A DNA stretch of 6,010 nucleotides, taken from positions 1 through 6,010 of the forward strand of contig CALFMA010000111.1 in NCBI GenBank assembly GCA_937880065.1. Direction: 5' to 3'. This document shows positions 1 through 5,178 of the stretch, piece after piece. Positions within the stretch are counted from its first letter, which is position 1, and the number at the start of each line of letters is the position of its first letter. Origin of the DNA: an uncultured Ruminococcus sp. GTDB taxonomy: Bacteria > Bacillota_A > Clostridia > Oscillospirales > Ruminococcaceae. The notes under the pieces were generated by a model. It had not been told where the DNA came from, did no database searches, and was given only the letters and a program-made list of their open reading frames with translations. A program made the position numbers and the translations under genes.

Positions 1-34
1 GCTTACAATTATAAGCTTGCTACTAATACAGCAA
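1..34 (-). promoter_or_regulatory. Structured 5' leader of transcription unit B (two hairpins)
   Basis: Two adjacent inverted repeats lie just downstream of the promoter-like motif in the direction of transcription. TTGCT (17-21) pairs with AGCAA (30-34) around an 8-nt loop, and GCTTA (1-5) pairs with TAAGC (12-16) around CAATTA. If transcription starts a few bases after the TATAAAT core, the mRNA of unit B would begin almost directly with these two hairpins, about 50 nt before the first ATG at 5942. They could stabilise the 5' end or serve as a regulatory or protein-binding site; the sequence does not decide. The stems are short and AT-rich. Confidence 0.4.
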
Positions 35-55
35 CCTGTATTTATATATAACAAA
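32..55 (-). promoter_or_regulatory. Conserved promoter-like motif B, upstream of the 27-aa ORF and 221-aa gene
   Basis: On the minus strand this reads TTTGTTATATATAAAT followed by ACAGGTTG. All 24 bases recur exactly upstream of the six-gene operon (2621-2644), and the first 16 recur upstream of the receptor unit (5111-5126). Each copy sits between the last gene of one unit and the first gene of the next, which is where a promoter belongs. The TATAAAT(A) core resembles T4-type late promoters; there is no clear Bacteroidetes TAnnTTTG -7 box. It could be read by a phage-specified sigma factor or polymerase encoded elsewhere. Promoter activity is inferred. A second copy appears at 5987-6010 because of the terminal overlap. 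Confidence 0.55.
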
Positions 56-79
56 AGACTGTAAAAAATACAGTCTTTT
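53..79 (-). terminator. Hairpin terminator ending the six-gene operon (unit A)
   Basis: A perfect 11-bp inverted repeat, AAAAGACTGTA (53-63) and TACAGTCTTTT (69-79), surrounds a 5-nt loop. It starts 6 nt beyond the stop codon of the 108-aa gene (stop at 88-86). On the minus strand the stem is followed by GTTATAT, only moderately U-rich, so it is an AT-rich, possibly weak intrinsic terminator. Its far arm overlaps the TTTG start of promoter-like motif B, making a fused end/start joint like those at 2621-2668 and 5111-5152. Confidence 0.65.
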
Positions 80-85
80 ATTAAA

Positions 86-412
86 TTATTCACACGCATC
101 ATAATCTGATTTCAATACATATTCAATCATAAGTTCCTCATCTCCAAAGCACATTATTTGCAATATGACGATCTCTGGACCTTTGATTATATATTTACCT
201 GATTTTGAATCGTAATCACTAGTATATCTATCTGTTTCTTTCTCACTTAAATGTGGTACATCTGAAAATACCCATGTAGCCATATCTGACCGAACATGAA
301 ATCTTTTAAATTTTGACTTATTGTGTGATTTCTGCAATGTACCAACACAAGCCGGCTTAAGATGTACGTTGTTATTTATTGTATTATGTGAACTTGAATA
401 GGAATTAAACAT
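86..412 (-). CDS. Hypothetical protein, 108 aa (last gene of operon A)
   Basis: I do not recognise this protein. The first 40 residues are rich in Ser, Asn, His and Lys (basic, probably flexible); the rest contains a TWVF stretch (46-49) and a hydrophobic run, IVILQIM (81-87), followed by an acidic C-terminus. No signal peptide or clear membrane segment is visible. The start at 412 is well supported: GGGAGG lies about 9 nt upstream of the ATG. The start overlaps the end of the 126-aa gene by 8 nt in the arrangement ATGTTTAA, suggesting translational coupling. The stop is TAA and an 11-bp hairpin follows within 10 nt, so it closes the operon. Confidence 0.75.
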   Translation of the reverse strand: MFNSYSSSHNTINNNVHLKPACVGTLQKSHNKSKFKRFHVRSDMATWVFSDVPHLSEKETDRYTSDYDSKSGKYIIKGPEIVILQIMCFGDEELMIEYVLKSDYDACE

Positions 413-785
413 TTCTATTTACCTCCCGGACACCCTCTTCAATCATTTCACTAAGACATGTACCACCGTTATAGAACTCTACAACAAACGATATTGAACC
501 GTCTGCATTTTTCCAGAACTTGAATATGTCATCTTCTGTTTCGATGTGTTCAACTAATTTGTATACTTTTCCATCAGCTTTATAAAGATTGTCTTTGTCC
601 CAAAGTTCATCCCAATACAGATCTTCCCAGCTCTTATATGTATATGGATCTCTATACTTTGTAACCGTCAAACTGTTATAATTATGATATTCACAAAGCA
701 TTCTATAAAACTGCTCAGGTGTAGTGCCGTTCCTGTCAAAGTCTACTTCAACAAGTTTACCAATGTGTCTTTCTGTATAGCTCAT
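405..785 (-). CDS. Hypothetical protein, 126 aa, phage-type conserved family (tentative)
   Basis: The function is unknown. The protein is rich in Tyr, Trp and acidic residues (WEDLYWDELWDKDNLY at 53-68) and ends in a stretch NADGSISFVVEFYNGG (93-108) followed by TCLSEMIEE (109-117). From memory, similar FYNGGTCLSE endings occur in small proteins of gut Bacteroidetes phages and prophages; this was not searched. There is no signal peptide or transmembrane segment, so it is probably cytoplasmic. The start at 785 has a good Shine-Dalgarno, AAGGAGA, 6 nt upstream within the end of the preceding gene, and only 2 nt separate the two genes. The 3' end overlaps the next gene by 8 nt. Stop is TAA. Confidence 0.8.
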   Translation of the reverse strand: MSYTERHIGKLVEVDFDRNGTTPEQFYRMLCEYHNYNSLTVTKYRDPYTYKSWEDLYWDELWDKDNLYKADGKVYKLVEHIETEDDIFKFWKNADGSISFVVEFYNGGTCLSEMIEEGVREVNRNV

Positions 786-787
786 AT

Positions 788-1192
788 TTACTCTCCTTCA
801 AATATCTTTTTAAGTCTTTCGTATTCTTCTCTATCTCGTTTCTTTTGGAGAATTGCTTCTGCATTCTCCCTTCGTTTCAATTCTTCAAGCTTAGCTTCTT
901 CCCTTCGTTTCATTTCATCTTCAACTATCTTTTTGAGAGCATCATCTGACATGCACAAGTAGCTTACTGGAAATGAACCAGAATGATGTTCATAACCCCC
1001 ATATTGCCAGTATTCATCTCCTTCCCCATATACCTTTGCATCATAAACATCAAGTTCAAAATCACTTAGATAGTAATAATTATAGTCTAATGTTTCAAGT
1101 ATTTTACAAATAGCTTCACATCTGAGTTGAAACTTCTCCTGAAGCTTAATGTACTTGTCTAATTCTTTTGCTGTCATAATATTATTAATCAT
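788..1192 (-). CDS. Hypothetical protein, about 134 aa, with C-terminal coiled coil; phage-type family (tentative)
   Basis: The N-terminal part (1-80) is mixed and aromatic-rich, with a segment GEGDEYWQYGGYEHH (56-70) then SFPVSYL (73-79); residues 83-132 form a long, highly charged Lys/Glu/Arg helix, very likely a coiled coil. I recall EYW-YGG-FPV-YL patterns in hypothetical proteins of gut Bacteroidetes phages, but cannot confirm homology. The reading frame is open to an ATG at 1222, but that start would overlap the upstream gene by 38 nt. I prefer 1192: it gives an 8-nt ATGATTAA overlap of the same form as the 412/405 gene pair, with a weak AGG upstream. A further ATG at 1177 (MTAKELDKY) is also possible. 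Stop is TAA. Confidence 0.78.
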   Translation of the reverse strand: MINNIMTAKELDKYIKLQEKFQLRCEAICKILETLDYNYYYLSDFELDVYDAKVYGEGDEYWQYGGYEHHSGSFPVSYLCMSDDALKKIVEDEMKRREEAKLEELKRRENAEAILQKKRDREEYERLKKIFEGE

Positions 1193-1631
1193 AAATGTTT
1201 TTACCTGTTGCATCCAGTGCAAGATCTTTTGGAATAAGCTCCATGTAATCCAAATGGTTTTTGTGGAACCAATCTATAAGTTTGTCTACATTTCCAATTT
1301 CCATAGACTGTGCCCACCAACTATAAGGGTGGTCATCAATATCCCAATCATAACAGAAGTTATTTTTTATAAATTTTTTCTGTTCCTCAGTCATACTTGA
1401 CATTGGAAACAGATAAGGCTTAAATTCGGAGATATCGAAACTATCACCATCACCGAAAAAATCTGTATGACATACACAATCAAATACATTGTCATTGTCG
1501 TCATACATTGGATATACATTCAGTTCATGCAAAACACCACGCATGCCAGATTTGATATGCTCGATCTCCACACCGTAAGGAAGTCTTGCTGACAAATCCT
1601 TAACCAATAACAGTCTATCTTCTTTTGTCAT
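1185..1631 (-). CDS. Hypothetical protein, 148 aa, of a family common in gut Bacteroidetes phages (tentative)
   Basis: Three blocks stand out: an N-terminal MTKEDRLLLVKDLSARLPYG (1-20), a central EFKPYLFPMSSMTEEQKKF (69-87), and a C-terminal DWFHKNHLDYMELIPKDLAL (120-139). From memory this layout (KDL-ARLPYGV, KPYLFP-SSMTEEQ, DWL-HHFDYRGLI-GLA) is a widespread uncharacterised family in gut Bacteroidetes phages, prophages and mobile regions. No enzymatic motif is evident; the protein looks soluble and acidic. It follows the 75-aa gene by 12 nt and overlaps the next gene by 8 nt with the chosen start there. The Shine-Dalgarno is weak. Stop is TAA. The family call is recollection, not a search, and gives no function. 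Confidence 0.82.
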   Translation of the reverse strand: MTKEDRLLLVKDLSARLPYGVEIEHIKSGMRGVLHELNVYPMYDDNDNVFDCVCHTDFFGDGDSFDISEFKPYLFPMSSMTEEQKKFIKNNFCYDWDIDDHPYSWWAQSMEIGNVDKLIDWFHKNHLDYMELIPKDLALDATGKNIYD

Positions 1632-1643
1632 AATATCACTGAA

Positions 1644-1871
1644 TTATATTACTGAGTCATCATATCGTTGTCTGTAAACTTCCTGTGCTTTAGGCCCGGC
1701 AGGAATTGATTCTTCTAAAGCACTCAAACGTTTACGCTCCTTCATTTCTAAATATGCTTCTGTGATAAGCGTATTAATTCCCTCATCATCAATCCTTCTA
1801 CGATAAATTGGTGTAGCAAGCATGCTTAAAATACTTTCTACTTTTTCTTCATATGTCAAATCTTCTACCAT
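1644..1871 (-). CDS. Hypothetical protein, 75 aa, predicted helical
   Basis: I do not recognise this small protein. It appears mostly alpha-helical and charged: residues 4-20 and 30-55 look like amphipathic helices (YEEKVESILSML, INTLITEAYLEMKERKRL), linked by a basic YRRR patch (23-26), with a short tail after Pro57. There is no signal peptide or membrane span. The ATG at 1871 overlaps the TAG stop of the upstream 245-aa gene by 7 nt (ATGGTAG), which suggests translational coupling; no strong Shine-Dalgarno is present. It is the second gene of the operon. Its size and helix content would fit a DNA-binding or adaptor protein, but nothing specific supports that. Confidence 0.72.
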   Translation of the reverse strand: MVEDLTYEEKVESILSMLATPIYRRRIDDEGINTLITEAYLEMKERKRLSALEESIPAGPKAQEVYRQRYDDSVI

Positions 1872-2602
1872 GATCGTATCTTTTTTAAAAATTCAATTTC
1901 GTCTGCATAACAAATCATTTTGTCTTCTTCAAGGAATTCAAGCGCCTTAATGATCTCGTCAATTCTACCGCGATCTCTTGCAGATAATAGTGTAGCTTTT
2001 ATAGTACCTGAAATAGCCGGCGTCTTGCCTTGTTCTACTTTATAAGCAATGTCATCTGCAGTTATCCATTCCTCTTTATCTGCAAGATATACTTTATACA
2101 TGAAGCTTGACCCGTCCCAACGCATTTGCTGAATCTTTACATCAGTCTCATACCCATAGATTCCAACAAAATCTCCAGTAATATACTCTAGCTTGTGGTA
2201 TTCAATCAGATCCGTCTCTTTATAGTAACCAAAATCAACACCTCCGCCAAATGTTACTTCATATCTGATTTGTCCTTCATGAGTATCAATTGAATCAATT
2301 ACTCCAGGACAACCGTCCAAGCATAACACAAGTTCTCCTACTTTAAATTTTGGCTTAAATTTGCATTCAAAGCATTTTTCGCTCCAATACATTTTTGCAT
2401 CATCCTCAACAACAGTATATTGACCATCATCTGTTATAGATTCAATTGTAACTACGTGTCCACAAAATTTTGCTTTTGCTATACCAAATATACTACCGTC
2501 ATTAAATGTTACACATTTTGACATACCATCGCTGCGATTTTCAAAATACCATTTTGATGACTTCACAAGTACCTTATTTCCTACTTCATATTTTGTATTC
2601 AT
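1865..2602 (-). CDS. Hypothetical protein, 245 aa, with three SH3-like beta-barrel modules
   Basis: This is the first gene of operon A. Three consecutive modules begin with similar strands: YEVGNKVLV (5-13), FKVGELVLC (86-94) and YITGDFVGI (140-148), each followed by beta-rich sequence. I infer three small SH3/KOW/Tudor-like barrels, with a helical charged tail at about 200-245. Module 1, with its SKWYFENR and WSEKCFE ends, resembles small phage proteins I recall from gut Bacteroidetes viruses. Cysteines are at 30, 47, 77, 80, 94, 98 and 231; the CFEC (77-80) and CLDGC (94-98) pairs could bind metal, which is speculative. Such barrels usually bind nucleic acid or peptides; no catalytic motif is seen. 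The start is AT-rich without a Shine-Dalgarno, 18 nt below motif A. The stop is TAG, inside the next gene's start. Confidence 0.82.
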   Translation of the reverse strand: MNTKYEVGNKVLVKSSKWYFENRSDGMSKCVTFNDGSIFGIAKAKFCGHVVTIESITDDGQYTVVEDDAKMYWSEKCFECKFKPKFKVGELVLCLDGCPGVIDSIDTHEGQIRYEVTFGGGVDFGYYKETDLIEYHKLEYITGDFVGIYGYETDVKIQQMRWDGSSFMYKVYLADKEEWITADDIAYKVEQGKTPAISGTIKATLLSARDRGRIDEIIKALEFLEEDKMICYADEIEFLKKIRSW

Positions 2603-2620
2603 ATATTTTAATATTTATAA

Positions 2621-2644
2621 CAACCTGTATTTATATATAACAAA
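2621..2644 (-). promoter_or_regulatory. Conserved promoter-like motif A, upstream of the six-gene operon
   Basis: All 24 bases are identical to those at 32-55, and the 16-nt core is shared with 5111-5126. The end of the core is 26 nt before the ATG at 2602. Its TTTG (2644-2641) lies inside the far arm of the hairpin at 2641-2668, so the end of the receptor unit and the start of the operon physically overlap. The position at the head of a six-gene block and the exact duplication support a promoter; which polymerase or sigma factor reads it is unknown. Confidence 0.6.
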
Positions 2645-2668
2645 CACTGAATGAAAATTCAGTGTTTG
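2641..2668 (-). terminator. Hairpin terminator after the receptor unit (unit C)
   Basis: A perfect 12-bp inverted repeat, CAAACACTGAAT (2641-2652) and ATTCAGTGTTTG (2657-2668), surrounds a 4-nt loop. On the minus strand it ends in TTTG followed by TTATATATAA, giving a partly U-rich tail. It is the strongest hairpin of the three boundary structures and the last of several in the 54-bp repeat tract between the receptor stop and operon A. It may act together with the weaker hairpins upstream of it. Confidence 0.65.
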
Positions 2669-2808
2669 CGTTGAAATTTTATATTTCAATTACAAAATGT
2701 CTGAATGAAAATTCAGTGTTTGCGTTGAAATTTTATATTTCATTTACAAAATACCTAAATGAAATTCAGACATTTGCGATGAAACTTTATGTTTAGTTTA
2801 AAAGTTGT
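2647..2808. repeat. Three tandem 54-bp repeats with paired hairpins
   Basis: Copies lie at 2647-2700, 2701-2754 and 2755-2808. The first two are nearly identical; the third is diverged and starts CTAAATGAAATTCAG. In the first two copies the plus strand contains CTGAAT-GAAA-ATTCAG (stem 6, loop 4), then a constant GCGTTGAAAT, then TGAAAT-TTTAT-ATTTCA (stem 6-7, loop 5). The tract fills the space between the receptor stop codon (2811) and motif A and holds no ORF that I can support. A related palindrome, CTGAATT-A-AATTCAG, occurs at 5153-5167 after the 221-aa gene, so this is a small intergenic repeat family. It may be an expanded terminator or 3' mRNA stabiliser. Confidence 0.85.
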
Positions 2809-2810
2809 AT

Positions 2811-4835
2811 TTAGAAGTTATACTTAATAAATGCAATCATATTTGTAGGAGCATTTCTAAAGTATAGTGTCTCATTATTAGGACCTACAGCTCCTGTGCA
2901 ATAGTTGACTCTATTAGTAACATTATTCCAACGAAGTCCCAGCTCAATTCCGTCATCAAACTTATATGATCCGTACATTTCAATTGTGAACAAGTAAGGA
3001 ATTGAATGCTCATTAGCCATATCTACAAACATTGAGCTGCGATAATTTGCATTTGCACCGACATTCAGCTTACCATTGTCATAATAAAGGTCTCCGTCGA
3101 ATGTAACCGCTGGTGTAAGGATATGTCTGCTCTTTCCAAATGTCTGTGTAATTACTCTGTTGTCTGAATAAGAAGCAGCTCCTCTTACATGCAGGTTCTT
3201 TGCAAAGTTCCAATCAACCTCAGCCTCAATGCCTCTTCTATAGCTCTTATCTGCATTATCATGACAAGGAAGACCGTTAAGACCATACTCACCGTTCAAT
3301 ACAAGTTCATTCTTAAACAGCATATAATATAGATTGATATTTGCATACAGTCTCTTTCCAGCATATTCAGCACCAAGCTCAAAATCCGATGCAGTCTCAG
3401 GCTTTATAGTTGCAACTTCTCCGACAAACCATTCTGAACCTCCAAACATATCGCTTCTCGTAGGTTCACGGTGTACCTGATTAAACCTACCATATACCTT
3501 TACTGATTTAACGGGAGTATATTCTGCATTGAATCCGAAATTACAGAAATCCCAAACTGTACCCAATGCCTTACTGTCAAACTCAACCGGATTAAGATGA
3601 TCTTCAAAATCAAAACTTGCATGTCTGTACTGTACGTTTCCTGACAGAGCAACATTCTTTACAGGACGATATGTAACCATTCCAAATACTGTGAGGTCAT
3701 TCTTATAACCGGTGTTGTCATAATTATCCTCTGGGCTTGTATTCTTGCTTTTATCAGCCAAGAAATGGTCTCGCATATATCTGTAAGCATTTACTCCATA
3801 AGTCACGTCAAGGGCGTTTAAATAGTGTTTTACAGCTATATTTGCACCGAACATGTTATGTCTTAGACCATAATCATACAACGTTCCGGAATTAAATTCC
3901 TCTGCGCACATTCTCCTCATATAGTTGTCAAGGTCCATACGATATGATCCGTTCTGATACTGATAGTAAGCTGATGCAGTCAGTAATGTATTATCAAACA
4001 TCTGCTTATACTGCAGGCGATTCATTGTCATAAACCAATTATCTGTCTCAGCTTCAGTATTTCCATTTGCAGAAGGATTCAATGCAAGCTCTTCAAGAGT
4101 ATTACCGATCCAGCCCTGACCATTGCGATGATAACCGTTCATTGACAGTACATCAAGTGTAGCCTTATTTGCAAATTTATAACCGGTCTTTACCGTAAAT
4201 GCTTCAGACTTATTGAATCCATAATCCCTGAATCCGTCGGTCTGCTGATGTGTAGCTTTGATGTGTAGTCCCCAGCCATTACGATTACCCATGTTATATA
4301 CAACTGATGACTTAAAGCTTCCAAAGCTCCCGCCGCTTAGATATGCATATGAAGTAGTATCTCTATATAGATTGACAGATTCCAAAGCAATTCCGCCTGC
4401 GACACCGGCAATTCCGTTATATGAAGATGATGTACCCTTCTCAACTTTAATAGAATGCATAGATGACATCAAATCTGGACTATTGGCAAAATAACTTCCG
4501 TAATCTTCAGCTTCATTCCAAGGACAACCGTCAAGTGTTACATTAATTCTTGTCTGGTCAAGACCTCTGATCCTGAAGTAACCATAACCGAACTCTGTAC
4601 CATTGTCATTGAGTGCGATGATTGACGGCATCTTAGTGAAATAGTTCGATGGCTCCTGACCATAATTGTCTGCAACAAGCTGATCTGTGTCAATCACGTT
4701 ATTGACAGCCAGTGAAGACGAATAGAAAGATGATACTACAATCTCATCAAGATTGACATATGTGGTGTCCGACTGAGCAGACATAGAAAGGATTATGGCA
4801 AACAGGCCAATGATTGTAAAAAGAATTTTTCTCAT
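2811..4835 (-). CDS. TonB-dependent outer-membrane receptor, 674 aa, substrate unknown
   Basis: Outer-membrane gated channel for TonB/ExbBD-driven uptake of a scarce ligand. Residues 1-20 are a signal peptide (MRK, hydrophobic core, cleavage near SMSA-Q). A TonB-box-like LDEIVVSS follows at 29-36. The plug spans about 37-153, with YFRIRG (86-91), RINVTLDGCPWNEAED (96-111) and VEKGTSSSYNGIAGVAGGIA (131-150). The rest is alternating aromatic beta-strand sequence ending in Phe (IKYNF), as expected of a 22-strand barrel. The length fits the siderophore/heme/cobalamin-type class; no N-terminal carboxypeptidase-like domain and no SusD partner, so not SusC. The plug motif resembles FecA-like Bacteroidetes receptors (family knowledge). 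The gene looks complete. AAGGAAAC directly before the ATG gives a ribosome site. It lies 29 nt downstream of the 75-aa gene and is followed by the 54-bp repeats. Stop is TAA. Confidence 0.96.
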   Translation of the reverse strand: MRKILFTIIGLFAIILSMSAQSDTTYVNLDEIVVSSFYSSSLAVNNVIDTDQLVADNYGQEPSNYFTKMPSIIALNDNGTEFGYGYFRIRGLDQTRINVTLDGCPWNEAEDYGSYFANSPDLMSSMHSIKVEKGTSSSYNGIAGVAGGIALESVNLYRDTTSYAYLSGGSFGSFKSSVVYNMGNRNGWGLHIKATHQQTDGFRDYGFNKSEAFTVKTGYKFANKATLDVLSMNGYHRNGQGWIGNTLEELALNPSANGNTEAETDNWFMTMNRLQYKQMFDNTLLTASAYYQYQNGSYRMDLDNYMRRMCAEEFNSGTLYDYGLRHNMFGANIAVKHYLNALDVTYGVNAYRYMRDHFLADKSKNTSPEDNYDNTGYKNDLTVFGMVTYRPVKNVALSGNVQYRHASFDFEDHLNPVEFDSKALGTVWDFCNFGFNAEYTPVKSVKVYGRFNQVHREPTRSDMFGGSEWFVGEVATIKPETASDFELGAEYAGKRLYANINLYYMLFKNELVLNGEYGLNGLPCHDNADKSYRRGIEAEVDWNFAKNLHVRGAASYSDNRVITQTFGKSRHILTPAVTFDGDLYYDNGKLNVGANANYRSSMFVDMANEHSIPYLFTIEMYGSYKFDDGIELGLRWNNVTNRVNYCTGAVGPNNETLYFRNAPTNMIAFIKYNF

Positions 4836-4864
4836 GTTTCCTTGTTTGAATTAAAAAGATTTGA

Positions 4865-5092
4865 CTAGTTTTGTTTTTGAAGGACGATTGACCAAGTATG
4901 ATCATCTTTGTAAAAATACCTGCTTATTACCTTATAAATATCAGATTTATCAACGATTGTATCTCCTACTGCTGGTATATTCCCAGGATGAAGTTCAAGA
5001 TAACCAAGTTCCTCAAGCTCAATTTTTATTTTCCACCAAGAACCTTTGTCAACTGCGACACTGAATCCTACTTTGATTTTTTCTTCTGCCAT
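4865..5092 (-). CDS. Hypothetical protein, 75 aa, small beta-rich; first gene of the receptor unit
   Basis: The sequence is predicted beta-rich: KIKVGFSVAV (5-14), KIKIELEELGYLEL (21-34), then PAVGDTIVDKSDIYKVISRY (40-59) and WSIVLQ (67-72). A GD-turn followed by YKVISRYFY is a pattern of small barrel proteins in phages, but I cannot name a family. The open frame extends up to an ATG at 5197, but that would cross the hairpin and motif C and run into the 221-aa gene; the ATG at 5092, 18 nt after motif C with an A-rich leader, is the sensible start. No signal peptide, so it is probably cytoplasmic despite its neighbour. The stop is TAG; reading through it would add 11 residues to a TGA overlapping the receptor ATG (ATGA). 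Confidence 0.72.
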   Translation of the reverse strand: MAEEKIKVGFSVAVDKGSWWKIKIELEELGYLELHPGNIPAVGDTIVDKSDIYKVISRYFYKDDHTWSIVLQKQN

Positions 5093-5110
5093 ATTATATT
5101 TTTTATTACA

Positions 5111-5126
5111 ATTTATATATAACAAA
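5111..5126 (-). promoter_or_regulatory. Conserved promoter-like motif C, upstream of the receptor unit
   Basis: The minus strand reads TTTGTTATATATAAAT, the same 16 bases as in motifs A and B, then diverges (TGTAATAAAA). The ATG at 5092 follows after 18 nt. As in the other two copies, the TTTG overlaps the far arm of a hairpin (5122-5152). The shared core across three otherwise different intergenic regions argues for selection on the motif. Only the core is kept here, so the ACAGGTTG extension is not essential or marks a different class. Confidence 0.55.
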
Positions 5127-5167
5127 TGTATGTATGAAATATAGACATTTGTCTGAATTAAATTCAG
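5122..5167 (-). terminator. Hairpins ending the 221-aa gene unit (unit B)
   Basis: ACAAATGT (5122-5129) pairs with ACATTTGT (5145-5152); beyond one mismatch a further 4 pairs (one G-U) can form, leaving a loop of about 5 nt. Next to it lies a palindrome, CTGAATT-A-AATTCAG (5153-5167), resembling the CTGAAT...ATTCAG hairpin of the 54-bp repeats. Both lie within 60 nt after the stop codon of the 221-aa gene (TAA at 5181-5179) and before motif C. The stems are AT-rich, so termination may be partial, allowing some read-through into the receptor unit. Confidence 0.5.
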
Positions 5168-5178
5168 AGTGATCTTAT

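Larger units (their letters stand above)
1..55. repeat. Terminal direct repeat, left copy (circular closure overlap)
   Basis: These 55 bases are identical to the last 55 bases of the window (5956-6010). An exact end-to-end overlap of this length is what an assembler leaves when a circular molecule, or a tandemly repeated unit, is written out linearly; 55 is also a common k-mer size. If circular, the unique length is 5,955 bp. The repeat covers a conserved promoter-like motif (32-55) and two small hairpins (1-34), so it lies between genes and breaks none. The full 55-mer occurs nowhere else here, but its last 24 bases do (2621-2644). Confidence 0.93.

Noticed and set aside
32..55. Canonical Bacteroidetes promoter (-33 TTTG, -7 TAnnTTTG)
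   Set aside because: A TTTG is present, but no TAnnTTTG box follows at suitable spacing in the three copies; the TATAAAT core is the conserved part.
684..962. Plus-strand ORF of 92 aa (and others at 1149-1400, 4258-4494, 4861-5122, 5198-5509, 5475-5690)
   Set aside because: All lie opposite well-supported minus-strand genes, have low-complexity Ser/Phe/Ile-rich translations typical of antisense frames, and lack start signals and context.
1193..1222. Upstream ATG at 1222 for the coiled-coil gene (144-aa version)
   Set aside because: It needs a 38-nt overlap with the preceding gene, while the ATG at 1192 gives the same 8-nt overlap form as another gene pair in the operon.
2647..2808. CRISPR array
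   Set aside because: The copies abut with a 54-bp period and no unique spacers, the whole unit is repeated, and no cas gene is nearby.
2641..2808. Integron attC-like or Xer/dif recombination sites
   Set aside because: There is no integrase gene, no core-site pattern that I can recognise, and the hairpins are short and AT-rich; terminator or structural repeats explain them better.
2811..4835. SusC-type polysaccharide transporter
   Set aside because: At 674 aa it is too short, lacks the N-terminal carboxypeptidase-like domain, and has no SusD gene beside it.
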